From a virus, in the IMG/VR virus record IMGVR_UViG_3300046777_001651, positions 1 to 24,331 of that record: a stretch of 24,331 bases of DNA; one strand, written 5' to 3'. Within the stretch, counting starts at the first letter, position 1; each line of letters opens with the position of its first letter. A program made the position numbers and the translations under genes. The notes beneath the pieces were generated by a model. The model was not told the DNA's origin. It saw nothing but the letters and a program-made list of their open reading frames with translations, and made no database searches. This document shows positions 14,874-20,807 of this stretch, one piece after another.

Positions 14874-15107
14874 TTAAGATTGTTCCTCAGCAAAAGCGTT
14901 TAAACATCTTACACCTTTTTCAATCAGTGCAAGCGCTGTTTCTTTAGAAATCTCACAAGTAATCGGCCTATCGCTATACATACACCTTGTAGCGGCCATA
15001 TAAAAATCTTCAAAATAGAAAACGGTAATATGATCCGGGTCAACAATAATTGCGGGTCCGTAGTCGTCAGACTCAACAACAGCAATTATTTCCATAGTAT
15101 CAATCAT
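14874..15107 (-). CDS. Unknown acidic protein (77 aa)
   Basis: The protein contains IIAVVESDDYGPAIIVDPDHITVFYFEDF, then a Cys-containing RCMYSDRPITCEI and a C-terminal helix, KETALALIEKGVRCL. No known family is recognised. It is the first gene transcribed leftward from the divergent control region, which makes an early or regulatory role plausible. Its ATG at 15107 has TAGGAAT nearby as ribosome site. A nearby in-frame ATG, four codons in, is an alternative start. Confidence 0.6.
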   Translation of the reverse strand: MIDTMEIIAVVESDDYGPAIIVDPDHITVFYFEDFYMAATRCMYSDRPITCEISKETALALIEKGVRCLNAFAEEQS

Positions 15108-15274
15108 ATCATTCCTACAATCTAATATAATAAAGTATATTAAATATACTTAAGCATACTTAGTATACTACGCATGCTGGCATGCTTTAGCATACACGCT
15201 CTGTCAAATGAATGTCGGACAAAAAAACATTTTTTTCAAACATTTTTTTCAGAACCTCATGATAGTCTATCCGC
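15108..15274. promoter_or_regulatory. Divergent control region with palindromes
   Basis: This 167-base gap separates all leftward from all rightward genes. It holds a perfect dyad, AAGTATAT-TAA-ATATACTT (15133-15151). Three related elements follow: TTAAGCATAC (15150-15159), TTAGTATAC (15160-15168) and TTTAGCATAC (15186-15195). Two GCATGC palindromes (15172-15177, 15180-15185) are two bases apart. Such clustered dyads suggest operator sites for a repressor or activator. TTGACA on the minus strand (15207-15202) is a possible -35 box, but no matching -10 is clear. Confidence 0.6.
15225..15250 (+). repeat. Perfect tandem 13-bp repeat (AAACATTTTTTTC twice)
   Basis: AAACATTTTTTTC occurs at 15225-15237 and again at 15238-15250, immediately upstream of the proposed thyX promoter. 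It is A/T-rich and could be a bent DNA element, a duplicated binding site or simple slippage. Confidence 0.7.
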
Positions 15275-15277
15275 ATG
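15260..15277 (+). promoter_or_regulatory. Possible leaderless extended -10 promoter for thyX
   Basis: TGA-TAGTCT (15260-15268), an extended -10-like box, is followed by six bases and then the thyX ATG at 15275. No Shine-Dalgarno sequence is seen before the ATG. The same TANNNT-N6-start layout is seen at 4699-4685. Confidence 0.4.
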
Positions 15278-15973
15278 GATTACAAAAATACAGTTTACGA
15301 TGTTTTAGATCATGGAGAAGTAGAACTTCTGGATGTGATGGGTGACGACCTAGATGTTGTTAATGCAGCAAAAGTGTCATTCTCAGCACAGGTTAAAGAG
15401 ATTAATGAAGCCTCTATTGGATTAATTAATTATCTTATGAAGAACAAGCATGCTACTCCATTTGAGCATGTTATTTTTAAATTTAGAATTAAGGCTCCAA
15501 TTTTTGTTACAAGAGAGTGGATGAGACATAGATGGTCTTCATTTAATGAGATGAGTATGAGATATCATGTACCACCTGTAATTGATTACTATATTCCAGC
15601 ATATAACAAAATTCGTAAGCAAGTAGGAAAGCCTGGAGCTTATTCTTTTGAGGAGATTAATAATCCAGAAGTAAAAGATGCCTTCTATTCCATTTTTCAG
15701 AATGTTATTTTAGAAGCAGATAACGCTTATAATAAACTATTGGAACTTGGGGTTGCAAAAGAGATTGCTCGCTGTGTTCTACCAGTTTCACAATATACTG
15801 AATTTATTTGGACAGTTAATGCTCGATCTCTTATTAACTTTATAAGTTTAAGAAATGAAAGTAATGCTCAGTATGAAATCCAGCAATATGCGGAGATTAT
15901 TGAATCTTATTTTGCACAAATAATGCCAATATCTCATTCGGCCTATGTAGAATCTGGTAGAATTGCAATCTGA
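15275..15973 (+). CDS. thyX: FAD-dependent thymidylate synthase ThyX (232 aa)
   Basis: It converts dUMP to dTMP using methylene-tetrahydrofolate, FAD and NADPH. The family motif RHRx7S is present as RHRWSSFNEMS (84-94) followed by MRY (95-97); flanking HATPFEHV (59-66) and the C-terminal NARSLINFISLRN also match. Length and motif order are normal for ThyX. It opens the rightward operon and probably starts on a leaderless transcript. Together with nrdJ it would enlarge the host nucleotide pool for phage replication. The TGA stop overlaps the next gene's ATG (TGATG). Confidence 0.95.
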   Translation: MDYKNTVYDVLDHGEVELLDVMGDDLDVVNAAKVSFSAQVKEINEASIGLINYLMKNKHATPFEHVIFKFRIKAPIFVTREWMRHRWSSFNEMSMRYHVPPVIDYYIPAYNKIRKQVGKPGAYSFEEINNPEVKDAFYSIFQNVILEADNAYNKLLELGVAKEIARCVLPVSQYTEFIWTVNARSLINFISLRNESNAQYEIQQYAEIIESYFAQIMPISHSAYVESGRIAI

Positions 15974-16167
15974 TGAAACAATTAATTACTTACTCTCTTT
16001 GGACTTTTATAGCCGCAGCTCTTTTGAAGAGTGGTTTAGATATTCTTCTTGATGAAAGAATCGGTTATTTGCCAGTTATTATTTTTACAATTTTCACGCA
16101 TGTGTCAATTACATTTCCTATTATGGTTGCTATAAATATTTTAGCTATTAAAAATGAGAATCGTTAA
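15973..16167 (+). CDS. Small membrane protein (64 aa)
   Basis: Two hydrophobic helices are evident: about residues 6-26 (SLWTFIAAALLKSGLDILL) and about 33-58 (LPVIIFTIFTHVSITFPIMV and onward), with DERIG in the turn. The ATG overlaps the thyX stop, so translation is coupled. No known family is recognised. Its position among early genes argues against a holin; a superinfection-exclusion or membrane-remodelling role is possible but unproven. Confidence 0.6.
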   Translation: MKQLITYSLWTFIAAALLKSGLDILLDERIGYLPVIIFTIFTHVSITFPIMVAINILAIKNENR

Positions 16168-16432
16168 TTATCCTCATAAATACGATTTAAATGAAATTGA
16201 AACGCTTTCAATAACAATTAAAGCAGTTCCATTTGAAGGTTATTTTGTCCCGGCTTTTGTAATTACATCTCCAGAGGATGATTATGAAATAACTATTGAT
16301 GAGTTAAATTGTTTAATGGATGGAGTAGAGATTGCTCAGAGAAAAGTTGACGATATAATTGATTTTATATTAAAAAATAAAGTTTTTAATGATAAGGAGG
16401 AACCAGATGTTGATGGGGAGAGTGATTCCTGA
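16154..16432 (+). CDS. Unknown acidic protein (92 aa)
   Basis: The protein starts MRIVNYPHKYDLNEIETLSI, continues with FVITSPEDDYEITIDELNCLMDGV and a long helix, EIAQRKVDDIIDFILKN, and ends in an acidic tail. It overlaps the upstream membrane gene by 14 bp and the next gene by 26 bp, suggesting coupled translation in this compact operon. No recognised family, membrane segment or catalytic motif. Confidence 0.6.
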   Translation: MRIVNYPHKYDLNEIETLSITIKAVPFEGYFVPAFVITSPEDDYEITIDELNCLMDGVEIAQRKVDDIIDFILKNKVFNDKEEPDVDGESDS

Positions 16433-16694
16433 TTTTCCATACCCTGAAAAGTTATGCCCATATTGCAACGCTAAACTTGTTGTAGTAAACGCAATCCACT
16501 GGCATGAAGATCCGTACCAGTTCAAAGCAGTCTATTTAGACCCAAATCCAAAATGCCCAATATATGACGAAGAGGCACTTCAGGCTTATGCTCGAATTTA
16601 TTACACATCAGAAGATGCCTTTAATTACTTCAGAGATGTACAGATTCCTGTTCAGAGATGGAGTAAGGAAGAATTATATTCTATTTATCAATAG
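16407..16694 (+). CDS. Zinc-ribbon-like small protein (95 aa)
   Basis: I start it at ATG 16407, six bases after AAGGAGG; an earlier ATG at 16389 lies upstream of this site. A CPYC knuckle (residues about 17-20) with a His-rich IHWHED and a later PKCPIY offers likely metal ligands, but the fourth ligand is not obvious. The remainder (YARIYYTSEDAFNYFRDVQI) is helical and aromatic. It could be a small DNA- or protein-binding zinc protein. No specific family recognised. Confidence 0.6.
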   Translation: MLMGRVIPDFPYPEKLCPYCNAKLVVVNAIHWHEDPYQFKAVYLDPNPKCPIYDEEALQAYARIYYTSEDAFNYFRDVQIPVQRWSKEELYSIYQ

Positions 16695-16698
16695 TTTG

Positions 16699-16720
16699 AT
16701 GGTATAATTACTATACTATG
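16699..16720 (+). promoter_or_regulatory. Extended -10 promoter before the 327-aa gene
   Basis: TTTGATGGTATAATTA contains TGG-TATAAT (16700-16708), a consensus extended -10. The ATG at 16718 lies nine bases after the box and has no Shine-Dalgarno sequence, so this mRNA is likely leaderless or nearly so. It would start a transcript ending at 18351. Confidence 0.5.
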
Positions 16721-17701
16721 CCTGTAAATCCTTGCTCAGAAAACGGTCAACCCGGCTTTAAATGGGGAGATAGTGGAAAATGCTATCTCTACACACGTGG
16801 TGATGCTAAATCAATGGGTGAAGCAAAGAGAAAAGCTACTGTGCAGGGCATTGCAACTGGTGAATATGAAACTAAAAAAGACTTTGATGAAGTTGAACTT
16901 GAAGGTCTTTTAAAATCCCTTAAGGAATGGTTCAGAGAGCAATGGGTAGATATTTCAAGACCTAAGAAGGGTGGAGGATTTGAACCATGCGGTCGTTCTG
17001 ATGCAAGTTCTGGTAAATACCCAAAATGTGTACCAGCATCTAGAGCAGCAAGAATGAGTCCTGAAGAGATTGCCTCTGCTGTTAGAAGAAAAAGAAGGGC
17101 TGAATCAACAGAAACAAGGGATGGCAAGAAGCCAATCTATGTTTCAACAGATAAGGAAAAAATGGAAAAAGCAAATGTGCCTACAGACCCGGCCCTTTAT
17201 GCAAGAGTAAAGGCAGAGGCTAAGGCTAAATTTGATGTATATCCTTCAGCGTATGCAAATGCATGGCTAGTTCGTGAATACAAAAAAAGAGGTGGAGGAT
17301 ATAGAGTCGTGAAAGAAAATGTTAATAAAGTAGCAGAAGATTTAGCAGAACCAGAGGCAGCGCTCGCTGAAGCGCTCACTATGGTTGCTGAAAGATTTGG
17401 TCCTTTTGATGCAGAAGGAACCGGAATTTGGGTTGAATATGAGACAGCAGAAGAGAATGAAGAAAAGTCAATTGGCGTTCATTGTCACAACTGTGCTCTA
17501 TACGCAGGCGATGGTGTCTGTAAGATTTTAAGCCAAAAAGTAGAGCATTTCGGTAAATGCCGTTTTGCCCTTATTCCTGATGGTCTAGTTAATCCAGAGA
17601 TGGAAGATGAAGACGAGATGGAAGAAGAGGATGATGATGAAAAAGATTCAGTATCAACTCTTATCTCTATGCTTAGAGATTTATTTAATAAGGAGAAATA
17701 A
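16718..17701 (+). CDS. Multi-module basic/zinc protein (327 aa)
   Basis: Several small modules lie in order. Residues 1-50: PGFKWGDSGKCYLYTRGD then AKRKATVQGIA, a module also seen attached to phage head proteins. About 70-145: WVDISRPKKGGGFEPCGRS, then YPKCVPASRAARMSPEE and a very basic RRKRR. About 152-200: TDPALYARVKAEAKAKFDVYPSAYANAW and LVREYKKRGGGY, which I recall as DUF5872-like from aquatic viruses. About 252-290: a four-Cys cluster at C256, C259, C268 and C281 (HCHNCALYAGDGVC..GKCRF), a likely zinc or Fe-S site. The end is acidic (EDEDEMEEEDDDE). It has its own promoter and overlaps the next gene. I infer a nucleic-acid-associated or virion role; no enzyme motif is visible. Confidence 0.65.
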   Translation: MPVNPCSENGQPGFKWGDSGKCYLYTRGDAKSMGEAKRKATVQGIATGEYETKKDFDEVELEGLLKSLKEWFREQWVDISRPKKGGGFEPCGRSDASSGKYPKCVPASRAARMSPEEIASAVRRKRRAESTETRDGKKPIYVSTDKEKMEKANVPTDPALYARVKAEAKAKFDVYPSAYANAWLVREYKKRGGGYRVVKENVNKVAEDLAEPEAALAEALTMVAERFGPFDAEGTGIWVEYETAEENEEKSIGVHCHNCALYAGDGVCKILSQKVEHFGKCRFALIPDGLVNPEMEDEDEMEEEDDDEKDSVSTLISMLRDLFNKEK

Positions 17702-18081
17702 TGAAATACAATATTGATAAGATGATTCAAGATCATGATTCAATGAAGTCTTGGCATGAGTCAATGGCAAAATCTGCTGCTGAATCAATGCAGGACCATA
17801 TCAAAGCTGCCGCTTGGCACAGTTCACAGGGAGATATCATCAAAGCTATGATGACAGAAGTTCCTCTTGATCCAGAAAAGAAGGTTACAAGCATTCCAAC
17901 TGCTGGCTCTGCTCAGACACCAACATCTGGTTCTGGAAAGAGTGCTCCTACGAAGGAAGTTCCACTTGACCCAGAAGTTAAGAAGGCAGATCTTATTGCT
18001 ATTCTTAATGAGCATGAGGCAGAATTTGGTAAGTTTGACATGGATGTTGAAACAATTGCTAAGTTCTTGCTAAACGACTGA
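17701..18081 (+). CDS. Helical protein with internal repeat (126 aa)
   Basis: An N-terminal helical region (IQDHDSMKSWHESMAKSAAES, then QDHIKAAAWHSSQGDI) is rich in Met, His and Ser. A flexible linker carries EVPLDPE twice (residues about 55-61 and 87-93), and a C-terminal helix follows (ADLIAILNEHEAEFG). The start follows AAGGAGA and overlaps the upstream stop (TAATG). It is probably a partner of the 327-aa protein. The duplicated EVPLDPE may be a binding motif. Family unknown. Confidence 0.6.
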   Translation: MKYNIDKMIQDHDSMKSWHESMAKSAAESMQDHIKAAAWHSSQGDIIKAMMTEVPLDPEKKVTSIPTAGSAQTPTSGSGKSAPTKEVPLDPEVKKADLIAILNEHEAEFGKFDMDVETIAKFLLND

Positions 18082-18086
18082 TTCAA

Positions 18087-18278
18087 ATGGATACCAGCAT
18101 TGTTGCTGTAGTCATTGCAGGTGTTTTTTCTGTTCTTGTTGCTCTAATACAAAAAACAAGAAAAGAAAATAAAGAAGATCACAATCTTGTTTATGACTCT
18201 ATCCAAAATCTTCATGAAGATGTTCGTAATGTTGGAGAAAAATTAGATAATCATATTGATTGGCATCTAAAGAAATAG
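18087..18278 (+). CDS. Membrane-anchored coiled-coil protein, DUF2746-like (63 aa)
   Basis: An N-terminal transmembrane helix (about residues 4-22, IVAVVIAGVFSVLVALI) is followed by a charged stalk and a helix ending LDNHIDWHLKK. The single-helix-plus-coil layout with a C-terminal H..WHL resembles small actinophage DUF2746-type proteins (from memory), whose function is not known. It follows the 126-aa gene by 5 nt and is the last gene before the terminator at 18283. It could be a membrane-bound modulator of lysis or superinfection. Confidence 0.6.
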   Translation: MDTSIVAVVIAGVFSVLVALIQKTRKENKEDHNLVYDSIQNLHEDVRNVGEKLDNHIDWHLKK

Positions 18279-18282
18279 TTCT

Positions 18283-18351
18283 GTAGAGCGCTTCTGGTTG
18301 TAGTATTTCGAAAGATTACTATAATTTTCAGGGGCGCTCTACTTTTTTTTT
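18283..18351 (+). terminator. Strong terminator with structured loop
   Basis: A 9-bp perfect stem, GTAGAGCGC (18283-18291) with GCGCTCTAC (18334-18342), is followed by nine T residues (18343-18351). The 42-base loop contains a smaller TAGTA...TACTA hairpin. It ends the transcript from 16718. The long structured loop is unusual for a simple terminator and may give a stable small RNA. Confidence 0.85.
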
Positions 18352-18354
18352 AAA

Positions 18355-18387
18355 TTGACGACATTTTATAAAAAATCATGCTATCAT
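18355..18387 (+). promoter_or_regulatory. Likely promoter for the HTH-led operon
   Basis: TTGACG (18355-18360) is a good -35 box. TGC-TATCAT (18379-18387) is an extended -10. The spacing of 21 bases is longer than the usual 17, so the -35 may not be used. It lies right after the terminator and 25 bases before the ATG, which has a GAAAGGA ribosome site. Confidence 0.5.
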
Positions 18388-18412
18388 ATCCCTGCTGACA
18401 GAAAGGACAAGA

Positions 18413-18835
18413 ATGTTAACTCAGCAACACCAAAAAGAATTGATTAATAGAATCCCCAAAGGGACAATTGGAGAGGAATTGAGAATTGCTTATTCAGTTA
18501 TTGCAGGGGTTCGTGATGAAAAGAGCGCCCAGCAAATTGCTCAATACTACTCTGCTGATCTTTCAATTGTGGAGAAATGGATTTCTTTCTTTGACTTTGA
18601 AAATTCAATTAAAACAAAGAAGTCAAAAAGAGGTCGCAAAGGAAAAGATATTAATAGTTTTATCAAATCAAATGTAGGAAAAATTGTAAGTCCAAAAAGC
18701 GTATCTGAAGAACTTGGTATTTCATTGCCTACTTTTTATAATTATTATAATACAAATCGTCATTTATTCAAAAAGGTTAAAAGAGGAGAATTTGAGATTC
18801 TTAGCCCAGAAAAAGAAAGAGGTCTTTCTAAGTGA
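18413..18835 (+). CDS. HTH DNA-binding regulator (140 aa)
   Basis: Two helix-turn-helix-like segments are present. One is at about residues 37-62 (KSAQQIAQYYSADLSIVEKW). The other, at about 92-118, has VSPKSVSEELGISLPTFYNY followed by NTNRHLFKKVKRGEFEI, the basic wing. A basic linker, KTKKSKRGRKGK (68-79), joins them. It should bind DNA as a phage transcription regulator. It is first in an overlapping operon with its own promoter, so it may regulate this promoter or the divergent region at 15108-15274. The GTG of the next gene overlaps its stop. Confidence 0.75.
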   Translation: MLTQQHQKELINRIPKGTIGEELRIAYSVIAGVRDEKSAQQIAQYYSADLSIVEKWISFFDFENSIKTKKSKRGRKGKDINSFIKSNVGKIVSPKSVSEELGISLPTFYNYYNTNRHLFKKVKRGEFEILSPEKERGLSK

Positions 18836-19536
18836 ACACTTTTCTACAAGAGGCAGTTGATATTTCTTATAGAGAGTTTCAAACTTGGGATGAAGCGGCG
18901 GCATTTTATGTGCAGAAAATATTTTCATTTTCTGAGCAGTGTGGACATAAGAGCATAATTGAAACCATTAATGACATTCACACATATACTCTAGACAATG
19001 ACTTTATTATTCCTCTTTCATATCTAAACTATACAGGCTATTCTCAATATATTGAATATCTTAAATCTTTAATCAATTATTATATTGAAAGTGAAATGCA
19101 ATCTATTGATCCAGTAAAGATTGCCGGTATTTATCCAGAAATTAAAGTTGAGCAATCTGTACAGACACACCAAACTTTTTTCTTAATGGCATCACATTGT
19201 GCAATTAGACTTTTTAAAGAACTTCTTGAAGATCCAGAATATTCTAGACTAATCAATACATCTTTAAATCCATCTTTAATAACAACAACTGTTATTAGAA
19301 AGCAGAATGACTACGGTCCAGAAAATATTTCAAAATTTGGAATGTGGGGACTAATTGTAAGATTGCATGATAAAATTGCAAGATTTGAAAATCTAATGTC
19401 TTCAAAAAGAAAAGCTACAAATGCAGTTTCTGATGAAACTGTTTATGACACATTGCTTGATATTGTAGGCTATTCTACAGTAGCTCTCTTATGGACAAAT
19501 GGATGGTTTTTACTACCACTTAAAAAGGATATTTAA
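18832..19536 (+). CDS. DUF1599-type (nucleotide modification associated) protein (234 aa)
   Basis: The start is GTG at 18832, overlapping the previous TGA. The C-terminal 70 residues match DUF1599 / 'nucleotide modification associated domain 1': RKQNDYGPENISKFGMWG (156-173), LIVRLHDKIARFENLM (174-189), then DETVYDTLLDIVGYSTVALL (201-220). In this family the acidic residues and the N-D-Y-G-P-E-N stretch are conserved, and members occur with DNA-base-modification genes in phages. The N-terminal 150 residues are helical with no clear homology. It may act on a modified nucleotide or its precursor; the biochemistry is not established here. Confidence 0.7.
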   Translation: MNTFLQEAVDISYREFQTWDEAAAFYVQKIFSFSEQCGHKSIIETINDIHTYTLDNDFIIPLSYLNYTGYSQYIEYLKSLINYYIESEMQSIDPVKIAGIYPEIKVEQSVQTHQTFFLMASHCAIRLFKELLEDPEYSRLINTSLNPSLITTTVIRKQNDYGPENISKFGMWGLIVRLHDKIARFENLMSSKRKATNAVSDETVYDTLLDIVGYSTVALLWTNGWFLLPLKKDI

Positions 19537-19610
19537 TGACAACATTTTTGACTTTTGTTATGGCTGGCTCTTTAGTCGCAATTTTATTAATTTGGATTAG
19601 TGGTTCATGA
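19536..19610 (+). CDS. 24-aa single-helix membrane peptide
   Basis: Starting at the ATG at 19536, which overlaps the TAA of the DUF1599 gene, the peptide reads MTTFLTFVMAGSLVAI and continues through a hydrophobic LLIW to SGS, a single transmembrane helix. Its TGA overlaps the next ATG (ATGA at 19607-19610). Overlaps on both sides mean the frame is used as a link in the operon. It resembles many phage micro-proteins. It could be a pure coupling cistron or a functional membrane peptide. Confidence 0.6.
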   Translation: MTTFLTFVMAGSLVAILLIWISGS

Positions 19611-20215
19611 CTACAATTGTTGCAATTCAAGGAGATGACTATTGTGTAGTAGGTACAGACTCTAGAGTTTCATCTTTTGATGAAAGTGGTTTTGCCTATC
19701 AAATAACAACTCTTGGAACTGGATCATGTAAAGTTGCCCAGAAGGGGAGATATCTTCTTGGAGCTGCTGGTGATGTAAGAGCAATCAATATTCTTCACCA
19801 TGCATTCAATCCACCAATTCCTCCATTTAAAGCAGGTGGAGAGCAATTGGATGAATTTATAACAACAAAGTTTATACCGAATTTACAAGTTTGTTTTGAG
19901 AATACTGGATATGCAATGCCAGATCTTGCAGAAGATAAGACGCATATTGCAGAACATTCTTCAACCATCTTGGTAGCCGTTAATGGTGTAATATATATTA
20001 TTGATGGTGATTACTCTTGGACTTCTGATAGGACTGGCGTGTACGCTATTGGTACCGGCTCTTCATATGCTCTGGGTGCAATACAAGCTATCACAGGCGG
20101 GAAACAAATCACTGTTCAAAAATCTAAAGCAGCTATTAATAAGGCGCTTTCGATAACTTCAAAGTTTGATCCATATACAGGTTCACCGTTTCAGTTATTC
20201 GTACAGGAGAGATAA
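19607..20215 (+). CDS. Proteasome/HslV-like Ntn hydrolase (202 aa)
   Basis: The N-terminus MTTIVAIQG resembles HslV and proteasome beta subunits, where Thr becomes residue 1 after Met removal. Numbering from that Thr, D17 (GTDSRV) matches the catalytic-site aspartate, and K41 (CKVAQ) is in the place of the usual K33, after an insertion. LLGAAGDVRAI and GTGSSYALGAI (from 147) match the remaining family motifs, including the small G-S-G/S-x-x-A-x-G loop. The fold assembles into rings that degrade proteins in chaperone-gated systems. No ATPase partner is in the window. A role in degrading host or phage proteins, or a modified amidase role, is open. It is translationally coupled on both sides. 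Confidence 0.8.
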   Translation: MTTIVAIQGDDYCVVGTDSRVSSFDESGFAYQITTLGTGSCKVAQKGRYLLGAAGDVRAINILHHAFNPPIPPFKAGGEQLDEFITTKFIPNLQVCFENTGYAMPDLAEDKTHIAEHSSTILVAVNGVIYIIDGDYSWTSDRTGVYAIGTGSSYALGAIQAITGGKQITVQKSKAAINKALSITSKFDPYTGSPFQLFVQER

Positions 20216-20388
20216 TGCCAACTTATCAATATAAGTGCCTCAGTGGACATGAGGTTGAAGAAACAAGAAAAATTACAGAAGAGCAAAAAATGATTTGCTG
20301 TCCAATATGTGGAGATGCTCTTAAACCTGTATACTCATCACCGGGAGTCCAACTTAAAGGTGGAGGCTTCTATCGGAATAGCCGATAG
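20215..20388 (+). CDS. FmdB-type zinc ribbon protein (57 aa)
   Basis: MPTYQYKC, then a CxxGH variant (C8, H12), CCPIC (28-32) and a C-terminal SPGVQLKGGGFY match the FmdB/CxxC putative regulatory family (MPTYEYRC...C..C...GF). Here the second Cys of the first knuckle is replaced by G11-H12, so H12 probably acts as ligand. It starts at the TAATG overlap of the Ntn hydrolase gene and ends the operon. FmdB proteins are thought to be small zinc regulatory factors; the partner here is unknown. It is short and easily overlooked. Confidence 0.85.
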   Translation: MPTYQYKCLSGHEVEETRKITEEQKMICCPICGDALKPVYSSPGVQLKGGGFYRNSR

Positions 20389-20500
20389 TGTATAATTATT
20401 ACGACACCTCTGTGTCTGTTGCGCAAGTGCAGGCTACCTTGAGGATCGTTATAGTTACGCCATCGCCTCATGTTTAAAAGCATGGGGCTTTGGTTTTTAG
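20389..20500 (+). ncRNA. Structured non-coding leader or small RNA
   Basis: A -10-like TATAAT (20391-20396) is followed by hairpin GACAC-CTCT-GTGTC (20403-20416), the palindrome TTGCGCAA (20419-20426) and a terminator-like hairpin. The last is GCCTCATG (20465-20472), an 8-base loop and CATGGGGC (20481-20488, one G-T pair), followed by TTTGGTTTTT. No ORF with a good start fits here. It is either an approximately 100-nt small RNA or an attenuator leader for the gene at 20514. Confidence 0.45.
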
Positions 20501-20513
20501 AAGAAAGAACAAA

Positions 20514-20807
20514 ATGTGTAACGAAGATTATTCTGTAATTAGAGACATGCGACAAAGTATTCAAGACTATGAAAGAAATCTTGATATCTGGATTAAGACT
20601 TCAGAGAAGTTTTCATTAGAAGCTTTTTATGCGACTAAAGAAAGAGATATCTATAAAGAATGTTTTCAAGAAATTTTAAGAGCAATTCAAGATGAAGGTC
20701 CAGTACCTCTTTATCATCGTCATATTGTAAGAAAGCATAGAAGTGAATGGCCTAATCTATGGAAAGCTATTGATAAAGCAATTGAACAACTTAAGAAGGA
20801 ACAATGA
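20514..20807 (+). CDS. Helical, coiled-coil protein (97 aa)
   Basis: I use the ATG at 20514 rather than an upstream TTG at 20490, which overlaps the hairpin tail. The protein is nearly all helical and charged: a segment from YSVIRDMRQSIQDYERNLDI, a later IYKECFQEILRAIQDEG, then HRHIVRKHRSEWPNLWKA. It resembles phage accessory proteins of the Ead/ninX class only in style. The stop overlaps the oxygenase ATG (ATGA). Function unknown. Confidence 0.6.
   Translation: MCNEDYSVIRDMRQSIQDYERNLDIWIKTSEKFSLEAFYATKERDIYKECFQEILRAIQDEGPVPLYHRHIVRKHRSEWPNLWKAIDKAIEQLKKEQ

Noticed and set aside
16389-16406. Upstream ATG for the zinc-ribbon gene
   Set aside because: It precedes the AAGGAGG site; ATG 16407 is spaced correctly.
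20389-20513. tRNA gene
   Set aside because: No T-arm or anticodon stem fits; the structure is a set of separate hairpins.
20490-20513. Extension of the 97-aa gene to the TTG at 20490
   Set aside because: The extra codons lie in the tail of the terminator-like hairpin; the ATG at 20514 is a better start.
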